Program-made: the position numbers and the translations under genes
Part shown: piece by piece, positions 43,889-52,351 of the stretch
Numbering within the stretch: the stretch's first letter is position 1
Layout: each line of letters opens with the position of its first letter
DNA from: Sporobacter sp942492735
GTDB lineage: Bacteria > Bacillota > Clostridia > Oscillospirales > Oscillospiraceae
NCBI GenBank assembly: GCA_942492735.1
Contig: OW818648.1
Coordinates: 1,984,001-2,048,000, forward strand
Length of the DNA: 64,000 nt
Direction of reading: 5' to 3'
The notes under the pieces: generated by a model
Databases searched by the model: none
What the model saw: the letters and a program-made list of their open reading frames with translations, nothing else
Told to the model about the DNA's origin: nothing

Positions 43889-44929
43889 CTATTTTAAGTA
43901 ATAGTCTCTTCCGTAGTTGTAAGCTTCTTGCGCGATCCAGCCATTAACCTTCGGCGTCGTCACATCACCGAACCTGCCAAGCGCAGCGCCGGAAAACGCG
44001 AAGCCACCGCCGGGGGCGAATCGGTCAATCGTGTCCCTGACCGTTTGCCGGATCGTTTCCTCGTCGACCTCGGGCCACGTGATCGGCGGCGCCCATTTGT
44101 ATGCGCCGCATATCGCGAAGTCACGGCCGTACTTCTTTTTTACAGTATCCAGATCGTTCATCTGCTGGGCCGGGTCCCAGATCTTTACGCCGAATTCCAT
44201 CATATCGTCGATGAATTCCTCGCACTTGCCGCAGTTATGGAACTGCACAGGTATGCCTCTGTCGACCGCCGGCTGTGTCAGGCGCTTGTAAACAGGCTTG
44301 AGTATAGTGCGGTATGTCGCCGGCGAGATAAACGGGCTGCACTCCGACGCTGTGTCGTCGAGCAGATACAGTATATCGGGGTCGTAATAATCAACGGTCG
44401 CCTGGACGATGGGCATATACACATCCACCATGAAGTTCAGCAGCTCTTCAAAGCATTCCGGCTCCTCATAGATGGCCATAAGCCCGTTGGTGAAGCCCAT
44501 GAACGCAATGACCTGCTGGAACGGCATGAGCCCGATCGTTGCCATCGCCGCAGACCGCGACCGATCCAATCCCGCTTTCTCACAGTCCTGCTTTGCAAGC
44601 TTCTCCCAGTCAATTTTTTCCGGCATCGTCGGTTTCTTGATGACCTCGTGCCACTTGGTGATGTCCTCGAGTATGAAATTGTTCGGTTCGGGGATGCAGG
44701 CAAAGTTCGTCTCCTCGTTGGCGATATAGTTGACGCCCCAGATATCCTTCCGTCCCTGCGGCGCGGGCGTGATATGGGTTTCGTCAAAGAGGGAAGGCCC
44801 AATGATTTTACACGCCGTCTCGTTATTGTAGCCAGGAAAACCCATTGTATAAATCGGTATGTACTCAGGCATTTCCCCTCGGGTCAGTCTCAGGTAATTG
44901 TCCTTCGGGCTCAATGTCGATTTTGCCAT
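43889..44929 (-). CDS. Uroporphyrinogen-decarboxylase-like protein (MtaA/CmuA methyltransferase superfamily)
   Basis: 346 residues with the UroD fold. The zinc-binding His-x-Cys of HNCGKCEEFIDDM (about 235-247) is the mark of the methylcobamide:thiol methyltransferase branch rather than haem synthesis. No corrinoid protein or reductive activase is nearby, so it may work with partners elsewhere or have another role. AAAGGAG before the ATG. First gene of the minus-strand operon with the alcohol dehydrogenase and AcnX, and divergent from the FAD oxidoreductase gene. Confidence 0.85.
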   Translation of the reverse strand: MAKSTLSPKDNYLRLTRGEMPEYIPIYTMGFPGYNNETACKIIGPSLFDETHITPAPQGRKDIWGVNYIANEETNFACIPEPNNFILEDITKWHEVIKKPTMPEKIDWEKLAKQDCEKAGLDRSRSAAMATIGLMPFQQVIAFMGFTNGLMAIYEEPECFEELLNFMVDVYMPIVQATVDYYDPDILYLLDDTASECSPFISPATYRTILKPVYKRLTQPAVDRGIPVQFHNCGKCEEFIDDMMEFGVKIWDPAQQMNDLDTVKKKYGRDFAICGAYKWAPPITWPEVDEETIRQTVRDTIDRFAPGGGFAFSGAALGRFGDVTTPKVNGWIAQEAYNYGRDYYLK

Positions 44930-45078
44930 GTGCTTTTCTCCTTTGCAGATAGTTTTCGTGTATCAGCATAATGTATAAAGTCGGTTGAGGGTATTATACA
45001 ACTGTTTGTTCAGTTTTGTATAATTCTATTGCCGGTTCAGATATAGCTTTTGGGTTATGGCACGTTCGGAATTTATTA

Positions 45079-45108
45079 TTGACCGCCGCGCCGGTAAGTC
45101 TCTAGAAT
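45079..45108 (+). promoter_or_regulatory. Promoter of the FAD oxidoreductase gene
   Basis: TTGACC (45079-45084), 18 bases, TAGAAT (45103-45108), each one mismatch from consensus, 48 bases before the likely start. A nearby dyad (ATTATACAACTG and CAGTTTTGTATAAT, about 44994-45025) lies in the divergent region and could be a regulator site. Confidence 0.6.
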
Positions 45109-45156
45109 AAGGATAGAAGAATTTAGGATCTGACATGAATGAAAGGGGTGAGAGTT

Positions 45157-46383
45157 GTGAAAAAATTTGTCACGGAGCCCGGTCGGCAGCTCGAGGTCTC
45201 ACGCACAGCCGGTGTTATTGTAGCCGGCGGCGGCATTGCCGGAATTGCGGCGGCAATTGCCGCAGCGCGCGGCGGTGCCGATGTCGTTCTGCTCGAGCGT
45301 GAATACTGCCTTGGGGGAATGGCGACACTGGGCCTTGTCACTATTTATCTCCCGCTCGATGACGGGATGGGGAATCAGGTGATATTTGGAATAGGGGAGG
45401 AGCTGTTGCGTCTGTCAATTGAGCACGGCGCGGAAGCAAACTATCCGAAGGCGTGGCTTGAGGGAGGGGACCTTGAGGAGCGGATGAAATCGCGGTTTAT
45501 CACGCAGTTTAACCCACACCTGTTCGCGCTGCGCGTCGAAAAGCTGCTGCTGGACCTTGGTGTGACGATTCTGTACGGTACACTGGCATCATCTGTCATT
45601 AAGGACGGACCCCGAATTTCCGGCGTTGTTGTGGAGAATAAATCCGGGCGCAGCGTCATTGCTTGCGATTCCGTTGTGGACTGCACCGGCGACGCCGATA
45701 TCGCGCATCTTGCCGGTGCGCCGACCGCGCTGCATGAGAGCGGCAACGGCCTTGCCAGCTGGTACTATTACTATACCGGCGGTAAGGTGAAGCTGAAAAT
45801 GTTTGGGCTTGCCGACATGCCGTCATCAGAGACGATTCCGAAAGATGAAAAGCATGACGACCCGTACAATAACGTCAAGGTCGCATCGCTCACATCGACA
45901 CGCTTTTCCGGCGTGGACGGGGAGGAGCTCTCCTCGGCTGTTATCGAGGCGCACGGAAAAATGTATGAGGATATCCTTAAGTTTAAAGCGGATGAGCCGG
46001 ATTATGTTCCCGTAACAATTTCAACCATTCCGCTTGTTCGTATGTCGCGGCGTATTGTCGGCGCGTATACGCAGGATGACACGGAAAACCGAGTGTTCTT
46101 CGAGGACAGCATCGGTCTGACGGGTGATTGGCGAAAGGCTGGGCCGTGCTATGAAATTCCTTACCGCACGCTTTATACCACCCAGGTGCCGAACCTCATT
46201 GCGGCTGGGCGGTGCATTTCCGTCACCGACCCAATGTGGGACATTACCCGTGTGATCCCGCCGTGCGCGGTCACAGGTGAGGCCGCAGGAACGGCAGCCG
46301 CCATGACGGGTGATTTTCCAGCGCTCGATACCGCCGCGCTGCAGAAGAAGCTTGAGGCGAACAACGTCTTGCTGCATATCTAA
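45157..46383 (+). CDS. FAD-dependent oxidoreductase (FAD_oxidored family)
   Basis: 408 residues from GTG 45157, where GGGGTG lies close upstream; an ATG at 45139 with a weaker AGGA site would add six residues. N-terminal FAD site GVIVAGGGIAGIAAAIAAARGG with GGMATLG shortly after, and a C-terminal FAD contact PNLIAAGRCISVTDPMWD. This single-domain flavoprotein family contains dehydrogenases of unknown substrates, often in carbohydrate or hydroxy-acid clusters. It is divergent from the UroD-ADH-AcnX operon and convergent with an SDR, and probably serves the same pathway. Confidence 0.85.
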   Translation: MKKFVTEPGRQLEVSRTAGVIVAGGGIAGIAAAIAAARGGADVVLLEREYCLGGMATLGLVTIYLPLDDGMGNQVIFGIGEELLRLSIEHGAEANYPKAWLEGGDLEERMKSRFITQFNPHLFALRVEKLLLDLGVTILYGTLASSVIKDGPRISGVVVENKSGRSVIACDSVVDCTGDADIAHLAGAPTALHESGNGLASWYYYYTGGKVKLKMFGLADMPSSETIPKDEKHDDPYNNVKVASLTSTRFSGVDGEELSSAVIEAHGKMYEDILKFKADEPDYVPVTISTIPLVRMSRRIVGAYTQDDTENRVFFEDSIGLTGDWRKAGPCYEIPYRTLYTTQVPNLIAAGRCISVTDPMWDITRVIPPCAVTGEAAGTAAAMTGDFPALDTAALQKKLEANNVLLHI

Positions 46384-46393
46384 AAACCTATAC

Positions 46394-46445
46394 GACAAGG
46401 CGGCTGTGTGGCGTGGAATTTATCCAGCCACACAGCCGCTTTGTC
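46394..46445. terminator. Strong hairpin between convergent genes
   Basis: A 19-position stem (46394-46412 with 46427-46445, one mismatch) with a 14-base loop and no clear T-run, placed between the FAD oxidoreductase and SDR stops. It probably ends both transcripts. Confidence 0.7.
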
Positions 46446-46466
46446 CGTCGGGGTATTTATCCGGGG

Positions 46467-47246
46467 TTACACTGTCGATCCGCCGTCGATGATGATGTTC
46501 TGCCCTGAAACGAACAGATTCTCCTGTGAGAGGAACATAGCAAGGCGCGCGACGTCAATCGGCTCAGCCACTCGCCCCAGAGGGCACATCCTCGCGACCG
46601 CGGCGAATTCCTCCGGCGGGGAGTTTGTCTTCATCGGTGTGTTAACCATGCCCGGGGCAATGGAGTTTGAAGTGATGTTGAATTTCCCGTACTTTTTCGC
46701 AAATGCTTTTGTCTGGCAGATCGCCGCTGCCTTGCTGGCGGTGTACGCAGGAGAAGAATATGTCGCAGTCACACCTGTCACGGAGGTGACGTTGACAATG
46801 CGACCAAACTGCGCCGGCTTCATATACTGTACGGCGGCCTGCATCATGAGGTAGTGACCGAGATCGTGGATCTGGAAGAATTTCAGGTACTCGTCCGGCT
46901 CCATATCGAAGAAGGCCTCAAAGGGCATTTCACCGACCTGGTACGGCGATTCAATTCCGGCGTTGTTGATAAGGACATCGAGCCTACCGAAGGTTCTATT
47001 CACCGTCTCCACAGCCTTTTCAACCGCGCTTTTATCGGACACATCGACAGACATGGCGATTGCGCCGGGCGTGTGTTGGGCGCATTCAGCTGCGATCTCC
47101 TCAAGCGGCCCTGTCCGTCTTCCAAATAATGCTACTTTTGCGCCGGCCTTTGCCAGTTCCACGGCGCAGGCCGCGCCTATTCCGGTCCCCGCTCCGGTGA
47201 TAATTGCACCTCTTCCATCAAGGCCGTATTCCAAATAATGTGCCAT
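46467..47246 (-). CDS. Short-chain dehydrogenase/reductase
   Basis: 259 residues, classical SDR: TGAGTGIGAACAVELAKAGA, NNAGIESP, catalytic YTASKAA (Tyr-x3-Lys), NSIAPGMVNTP, and the C-terminal SGQNIIIDGGSTV. Arg residues of FGRRTG after the second strand favour NADPH. It is divergent from the LysR gene at 47363, the usual arrangement of a regulator and its target, so it is probably a step of the region F pathway. Confidence 0.93.
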   Translation of the reverse strand: MAHYLEYGLDGRGAIITGAGTGIGAACAVELAKAGAKVALFGRRTGPLEEIAAECAQHTPGAIAMSVDVSDKSAVEKAVETVNRTFGRLDVLINNAGIESPYQVGEMPFEAFFDMEPDEYLKFFQIHDLGHYLMMQAAVQYMKPAQFGRIVNVTSVTGVTATYSSPAYTASKAAAICQTKAFAKKYGKFNITSNSIAPGMVNTPMKTNSPPEEFAAVARMCPLGRVAEPIDVARLAMFLSQENLFVSGQNIIIDGGSTV

Positions 47247-47362
47247 ATATGCACTCCTTTCGCCACTTAATCTCGTTCATGTTATCACCTCAAAAAACAA
47301 TTGTACAATAGGAATTAATTTGTTATTATTGCTTTGACGGAATGGCGACAGGAGGAATGAAA

Positions 47363-48271
47363 TTGTATAACATTACCTTTCAACAGATTGAAGCATTTCT
47401 TACGGTGAGCCGCTATCTGAACATGTCAAGGGCAGCGGAACGCCTGTATATTTCCCAACCGACGCTCTCAAAGGAACTGCAGCGGTTTGAAAGCGGGATC
47501 GGATTTACCGTGTTTACACGTAACAATCAGGGGGTAACGCTGACGCCGCAGGGTGAGTATCTGCTCGGTGCGATGGAATCCCTTTACACCAATATGGAGA
47601 AGGCGATAATAACCGCCAAAGGGCTAACCCCGGCGGAGAGCAAGATGCTGAGAATTGTCGCGCCAAGCTCGTACGACGCGGTGGAGGACTATAGTCTGCT
47701 CAAGCAGTACGTCTGCGATTACAGGGCAAAATATCCGGATGTCGTTCTTATCAAACAGCTGTGCGATTTTCGCGAGCTTCAGCGCCAGTTCGAGTTTGGG
47801 GAGACTGACATCGCCTTTACACATAACTTTGCGATAACAAAGGCCGAGAATGTGCATTATAAGTATATATCAAAGTATTCCTTGCATCTTGCAATGTCTA
47901 TGGATCACCCGCTGGCATTGTACGACACACTGCAGCCGGACCTGATGTCGGAGCTCACGTTTTATGCCGTTGCACAATTGGATGAGGCGGTGTCAAAGGC
48001 CAGGATCATGACGCATTGCGAGAAATTCGGCGTCACGCCGCGGCGGATTGAGCTGCTGGACAATTTTCCGACACTTTTAAACGTATTGCGCGAAACGCGC
48101 GGCGTGAGCATATGCGCCCGCTTCACTTTTTTCGGACTGAAGAACGACATTAAGTACTATCCTTTGGATCTCGGCGATGAAACCGCTTATATTATCGTCG
48201 CATGGCACACGAATCGGCTGTCAAAGCAAGCACAGGATTTTATTAACATGCTTCCAGATAAAATAGTATGA
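47363..48271 (+). CDS. LysR-family transcriptional regulator
   Basis: 302 residues from TTG 47363 (MYNITFQQIEAFLTVSRYLN), chosen because AGGAGGA at 47350-47356 is 6 bases upstream; ATGs at 47342 and 47357 overlap or abut that site. HTH: MSRAAERLYISQPTLSKELQ. It is divergent from the SDR gene. The intergenic ATTGTACAAT palindrome (about 47302-47311) is a candidate site; a related TTGTATAATT occurs between the UroD-like and FAD oxidoreductase genes, so one regulator may control the whole of region F. Confidence 0.85.
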   Translation: MYNITFQQIEAFLTVSRYLNMSRAAERLYISQPTLSKELQRFESGIGFTVFTRNNQGVTLTPQGEYLLGAMESLYTNMEKAIITAKGLTPAESKMLRIVAPSSYDAVEDYSLLKQYVCDYRAKYPDVVLIKQLCDFRELQRQFEFGETDIAFTHNFAITKAENVHYKYISKYSLHLAMSMDHPLALYDTLQPDLMSELTFYAVAQLDEAVSKARIMTHCEKFGVTPRRIELLDNFPTLLNVLRETRGVSICARFTFFGLKNDIKYYPLDLGDETAYIIVAWHTNRLSKQAQDFINMLPDKIV

Positions 48272-48296
48272 TTTAGGGTTCGATTCAGTGCAGAAT

Positions 48297-48353
48297 AACC
48301 GACAAATCCATCGTTGCGCCGCTTTGCGGGCAAACGGATTTGTCGGTTTTTTT
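48297..48353 (+). terminator. Intrinsic terminator of the LysR gene
   Basis: Stem AACCGACAAATCC (48297-48309) / GGATTTGTCGGTT (48336-48348) followed by a T-run to 48353. Confidence 0.9.
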
Positions 48354-48455
48354 AGGCGGACTTGGCGCGGGATGGTTATTCTTGCAGGGAATATCTGACT
48401 TATGCATGATAGCGTTAGGGCTATAACGATAGTAAAAACACTATACTCGAGAGGG

Positions 48456-48484
48456 TTGACAGAGCCACGCCTTCAAGTTATGCT
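48456..48484 (+). promoter_or_regulatory. Promoter of the sugar-type ABC transporter
   Basis: Exact TTGACA (48456-48461), 17 bases, TATGCT (48479-48484), 122 bases before the first gene. The rest of the 335-base gap 48272-48606 shows only the terminator above. Confidence 0.6.
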
Positions 48485-48606
48485 AACTGTACATAATGCG
48501 TACAAATTGACCGAGGATATATGTATATTCTGACCGCGCGGCAAGCTTGTTCACAGCTTTCTCAAGAGTATATGTCCTGAGTGTGCTGAAAGGAAGGATC
48601 TAAAAT

Positions 48607-49611
48607 ATGAGTCATGATAAAAAAAGGAATAATTTTCTCCTGAACAACAAGGTCGCGCCGCTCTTGCTGATCATAGCGGTTTTAGTCGTGTTCTTCTTCG
48701 TTATGAATCCCGGATATCTTGGGAGAAGTAATATACTTATTCTTCTGAAAAGCACAAGTTTGACAGGCATATTGGGCGTCGGCGTCGGTATACTGTTAAT
48801 TTCAGGGCAAATTGACCTCTCGACCAGTGCGACTGCGGGCTTATCCGGTGTGCTGGTGGCGCTTATGCTGTATAACGGATTCCCCTGGCCGGTGGCCATT
48901 TTGTGCACACTGCTTTTTGGACTTGTTTCCGGGTTACTTGTGGCGATTTTAGTCAATGCGCTGAATATGATGGCGTTTATTGCCACGATCGGCATCTCAT
49001 CGGTGTGGGCAGGCTTTGCTTATGTCATTACCCGGGCAAATCCGATAAAATTTAAAAATGACGCGTTTTTAAAACTCGGCAATACATCCATCCTGGGCGG
49101 TTATGTCCCGCTTGCGTTTGTGATTATGCTTGTTTTGATGCTGGCTTATGGACTTGTGCTCAAACAGACAAAATTCGGCCGGAGCGTTTATATGTGCGGC
49201 GGCAACAAGAATGCCGCGCGGTTGGCCGGTAAAAACCCTAAAAAAATCTATGCGCTGCTCTTTATCAACAGCGGAATCATTTCCTCGCTCGGGGGCATTC
49301 TGCTTACTGCAAATATGCGCAAGGGCGATCCCACCCCGCTTACACAGGGGATAGACGCCGTCACTGCAGCGATTCTCGGCGGGATATCCTTTGCGGGCGG
49401 TTCCGGTGGAATGGGTGGCCTTTTCGTCGGACTGATGCTACTGAACCTATTTAAGAACGGGCTCTCCATGCTTGGCCTCAAGTCCTACTGGCAGATTTTT
49501 GCGCAGGGTATGCTCTTGATTCTGGCGTTGATGTTTGACTACTACCGTGAAAGGAAGAGACTCAAAATGCTTATCGCCGGCGCCGCCGAGGTGGCGGCAT
49601 CGAAAAAGTAA
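48607..49611 (+). CDS. ABC permease, ribose/xylose type (copy 1)
   Basis: 334 residues, about 10 membrane helices, with the RbsC/XylH-type motifs GQIDLSTSATAGLSGVLVAL, GRSVYMCGGNKNAARLAGK (coupling region) and GGISFAGGSGGMGG. GAAAGGAAGG precedes the ATG. Works with the following ATPase and a second permease, probably as a heterodimeric channel. Confidence 0.92.
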   Translation: MSHDKKRNNFLLNNKVAPLLLIIAVLVVFFFVMNPGYLGRSNILILLKSTSLTGILGVGVGILLISGQIDLSTSATAGLSGVLVALMLYNGFPWPVAILCTLLFGLVSGLLVAILVNALNMMAFIATIGISSVWAGFAYVITRANPIKFKNDAFLKLGNTSILGGYVPLAFVIMLVLMLAYGLVLKQTKFGRSVYMCGGNKNAARLAGKNPKKIYALLFINSGIISSLGGILLTANMRKGDPTPLTQGIDAVTAAILGGISFAGGSGGMGGLFVGLMLLNLFKNGLSMLGLKSYWQIFAQGMLLILALMFDYYRERKRLKMLIAGAAEVAASKK

Positions 49612-49681
49612 GCTTACAGAACCTCGAGTTCAACGTTGGCGATGACTTTGCCGTGCATAAAGAAAGGTTGGTGTTCTGAAT

Positions 49682-51172
49682 TTGGCCCAATATATTGAGT
49701 TTAGGCATCTAAAGAAAGAATTTCCCGGTGTATTGGCGTTAGACGATGTGGATTTCCGTGTTGAAGCCGGACGTGTTTGCGCCTTGCTGGGTGAAAATGG
49801 CGCGGGTAAAAGTACGCTGCTGAAGATCCTCAATGGGGACCTGCAGCCGGATGAGGGAGACATTGCGATTGACGGAATGCCACAGAAGCTTTCGTCTCCA
49901 CGCGCAGCATTACAGGCAAGCATTAGCGTCATCTATCAAGAACGGCAGATGGTTCCGGAGCTGTCGGTGATGGAAAATATTTTCCTAGATGACCTGCCGT
50001 CAAAGGGCATACGTCTGGATATAAAAACGCTCAGAAAGAACGCGCAGGCAATTCTGGACGAGTTTGAGCTCGCTGTAAACCCCAACGAGATGGTTGGAAG
50101 GCTTTCAGTGGCGCACCAGCAGATGGTCGAGATCATGAGGGCCTACCGGCGAAATTCGGATATTATCGCATTTGACGAGCCGACAGCTCCGCTGACCGAT
50201 ACCGAAATCAAGGTGCTCTTCAGACTGATCCGGAAGCTTCGAGATGCCGGAAAGGTCATCATTTACGTATCGCACCGTATGGCGGAAATCTTTGAGGTGT
50301 CGGATGAAATCATCGTACTCAAAGACGGCAAGCTGGTTACAAAGCTGCAAACCTCTGAAACGAGTGAGGCGGAATTGATTACCGCAATGGTCGGGCGCGA
50401 TATTGGTGATACCTATGCAAACCTCAGCAGGAATGAACAGTTTGGTGACGTTGTGCTGGAGGTCAGAAACCTGACAACAGACTACATACACGACATTAGC
50501 TTCAAGCTGCACAAGGGGGAAATCGTCGGTTTCGCGGGTTTGGTCGGCGCTGGACGAACTGAGGTCGCAAGGGCGATATTTGGTGCAGACCCGATTAAGT
50601 CGGGTGAAATCCTGCTTAACGGACAGAAGATGAACTTCAAGTCACCGAGGGATGCGATTGCAGCGGGGATTGCCTTGTGTCCGGAGGACCGTAAAGAACA
50701 GGGGTTGGTCCTTACTCGGTCCATCAGCAATAATATTACGATACCCGTGCTGCCTAAAATGAAAACAGGACTCTTTCTGGATAAGAAGAAGGAAAAGGCA
50801 CTGGCAGATCAAGCCGTGGAGAAATACTCCATTAGGACGCCGACCATCGACAAGATTGTATATGAGCTTTCGGGCGGCAACCAGCAGAAGGTAATTCTCG
50901 GCCGCTGGAGCACGGGCATGAAGGACACAAAGATCTTGATTCTTGACGAGCCCACGAAGGGTATTGATGTTGGAACCAAGGCTGAAATCTATCAGACCGT
51001 CTGCGATTTTGCAAAGGAAGGCAAGGCAGTCATTTTCATCTCTTCGGAGCTGGCTGAGGTTATTAATGTATCAGATACGATCATTACAATGTATAGCGGG
51101 CGTATTACTGGTTCAATACCGCGGCAGGAGGCTACGGAAGAAAACGTCCTGAAGCGTGCGATGCTCGAATGA
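49682..51172 (+). CDS. ABC ATPase with two nucleotide-binding domains, sugar type (RbsA/MglA-like)
   Basis: 496 residues from TTG 49682. First domain: Walker A LGENGAGKSTLL, Walker B IIAFDEPTAPLTD. Second domain: degenerate GLVGAGRTEVARAIFG in place of Walker A, signature LSGGNQQKVILGRW, Walker B ILILDEPTKGIDVG. This asymmetry is normal for the family. In the first domain the signature is LSVAHQQ. Energises uptake by the two flanking permeases. Confidence 0.93.
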   Translation: MAQYIEFRHLKKEFPGVLALDDVDFRVEAGRVCALLGENGAGKSTLLKILNGDLQPDEGDIAIDGMPQKLSSPRAALQASISVIYQERQMVPELSVMENIFLDDLPSKGIRLDIKTLRKNAQAILDEFELAVNPNEMVGRLSVAHQQMVEIMRAYRRNSDIIAFDEPTAPLTDTEIKVLFRLIRKLRDAGKVIIYVSHRMAEIFEVSDEIIVLKDGKLVTKLQTSETSEAELITAMVGRDIGDTYANLSRNEQFGDVVLEVRNLTTDYIHDISFKLHKGEIVGFAGLVGAGRTEVARAIFGADPIKSGEILLNGQKMNFKSPRDAIAAGIALCPEDRKEQGLVLTRSISNNITIPVLPKMKTGLFLDKKKEKALADQAVEKYSIRTPTIDKIVYELSGGNQQKVILGRWSTGMKDTKILILDEPTKGIDVGTKAEIYQTVCDFAKEGKAVIFISSELAEVINVSDTIITMYSGRITGSIPRQEATEENVLKRAMLE

Positions 51173-51185
51173 GTTGGAGGGAAAT

Positions 51186-52160
51186 ATGGAAATTTCTGCT
51201 GTCATAAAAAAATTCGTTAAAACAAAAATGTTTACCTTGCTCATGGTCCTGGCCTTGCTCGTTGTGGTTGTGACGATTGCGTCGGGAGGGAGTTTCGCGC
51301 GGATAGCAAACGTGAGCCAGATTCTGGATCAGATGTTTGTAACCGCCATGCTGACGATTGGCGCGGCCATTCTGCTGATATCCGGTCAGCTTGACCTGTC
51401 GACCGGGGCGGTCGGTACAATGGCAGGTATGATGTGCGCATTTCTTTTGAAAAATGCGCAGTGGCCATTAGTGCCAACACTGGCAGTCACCTTGATCTTC
51501 TCTGCGGTGATCGGTGTCCTGAACGCGGTGCTGATCAACGAATTCCGGTTTCCGGGCTTTATTGCGACACTCGCTACAGCGTCGGTCGCTGAAGCCATCT
51601 CGTATATGTTCACTGGCGGCATCACAATTAGTATGACGAACCAGGTCATTAAAACGGTCGGATCCGGAAAAATCGGCGTGCTGCCGATTTCAGTGATCGT
51701 GCTGATTGCGGCGTTTTTCATCTATGGACTGATTCTCTCAAAGTCGAAATTTGGCAGGTATGTGTATCTGCTCGGCGGGAACCAGACCGCGTCCCGCCTG
51801 GCGGGCGTCAATACGAAAAAGATATCCTATATATTGTTTGTGAACAGCTCGGTACTCGGCGCCCTTGCAGGTATTATACTATCCGGCCGCGTCAGCTCAG
51901 CGGTATCGACCGGCATTATGGCGCAGCAGTTCGCGGGGATCACAGCAGCAATCCTGGGCGGCGTTGCTTTTGGCGGAGGTGCCGGCGGTATGGGCGGCGC
52001 ATTTATGGGACTCCTCATTTTGACCGCATTTTCCAATGGTATGGTTGTCCTTCGTTTTGATCCGTATTGGCGGCAGGTTGTTTCCGGCTTGATTCTGCTG
52101 CTTGCGCTGACGCTTGATTATATCAGCAGCAGGCGGTCGGTGAAAGCGCCACGCCGGTGA
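51186..52160 (+). CDS. ABC permease, ribose/xylose type (copy 2)
   Basis: 324 residues from the ATG at 51186 (GGAGG upstream; an earlier in-frame ATG lies inside the ATPase gene). About 10 helices with GQLDLSTGAVGTMAGMMCAF, GRYVYLLGGNQTASRLAGV and GGVAFGGGAGGMGG. Paralogue of the permease at 48607. Its stop codon lies within a 14-base tandem duplication (52156-52188). Confidence 0.92.
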   Translation: MEISAVIKKFVKTKMFTLLMVLALLVVVVTIASGGSFARIANVSQILDQMFVTAMLTIGAAILLISGQLDLSTGAVGTMAGMMCAFLLKNAQWPLVPTLAVTLIFSAVIGVLNAVLINEFRFPGFIATLATASVAEAISYMFTGGITISMTNQVIKTVGSGKIGVLPISVIVLIAAFFIYGLILSKSKFGRYVYLLGGNQTASRLAGVNTKKISYILFVNSSVLGALAGIILSGRVSSAVSTGIMAQQFAGITAAILGGVAFGGGAGGMGGAFMGLLILTAFSNGMVVLRFDPYWRQVVSGLILLLALTLDYISSRRSVKAPRR

Positions 52161-52188
52161 GATCACTTTGGTGAGATCACTTTGGTGA
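52156..52188 (+). repeat. 14-base tandem duplication over a stop codon
   Basis: GGTGAGATCACTTT occurs twice in a row (52156-52169, 52170-52183), followed by GGTGA. The first copy contains the TGA of the permease gene. Looks like a recent slippage event with no effect on the protein. Confidence 0.85.
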
Positions 52189-52351
52189 CTTATCTGTAAA
52201 AACCACGGCAATTCGATACACTTTTATTCAGCGTACAAGATGCTGCGAAGGCGGGGCGGATGGAAACTGTTAATACTTGAGTTCTACCCCACAGCATTTT
52301 GCAATTTATTCAAGTCAACATAATAACTATGAAGGAAAGAGGGTTTTAAGA

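Noticed and set aside
43889..44929. Haem-synthesis uroporphyrinogen decarboxylase (hemE)
   Set aside because: The zinc-binding HNCGKC motif and lack of haem genes nearby point to the methyltransferase branch.
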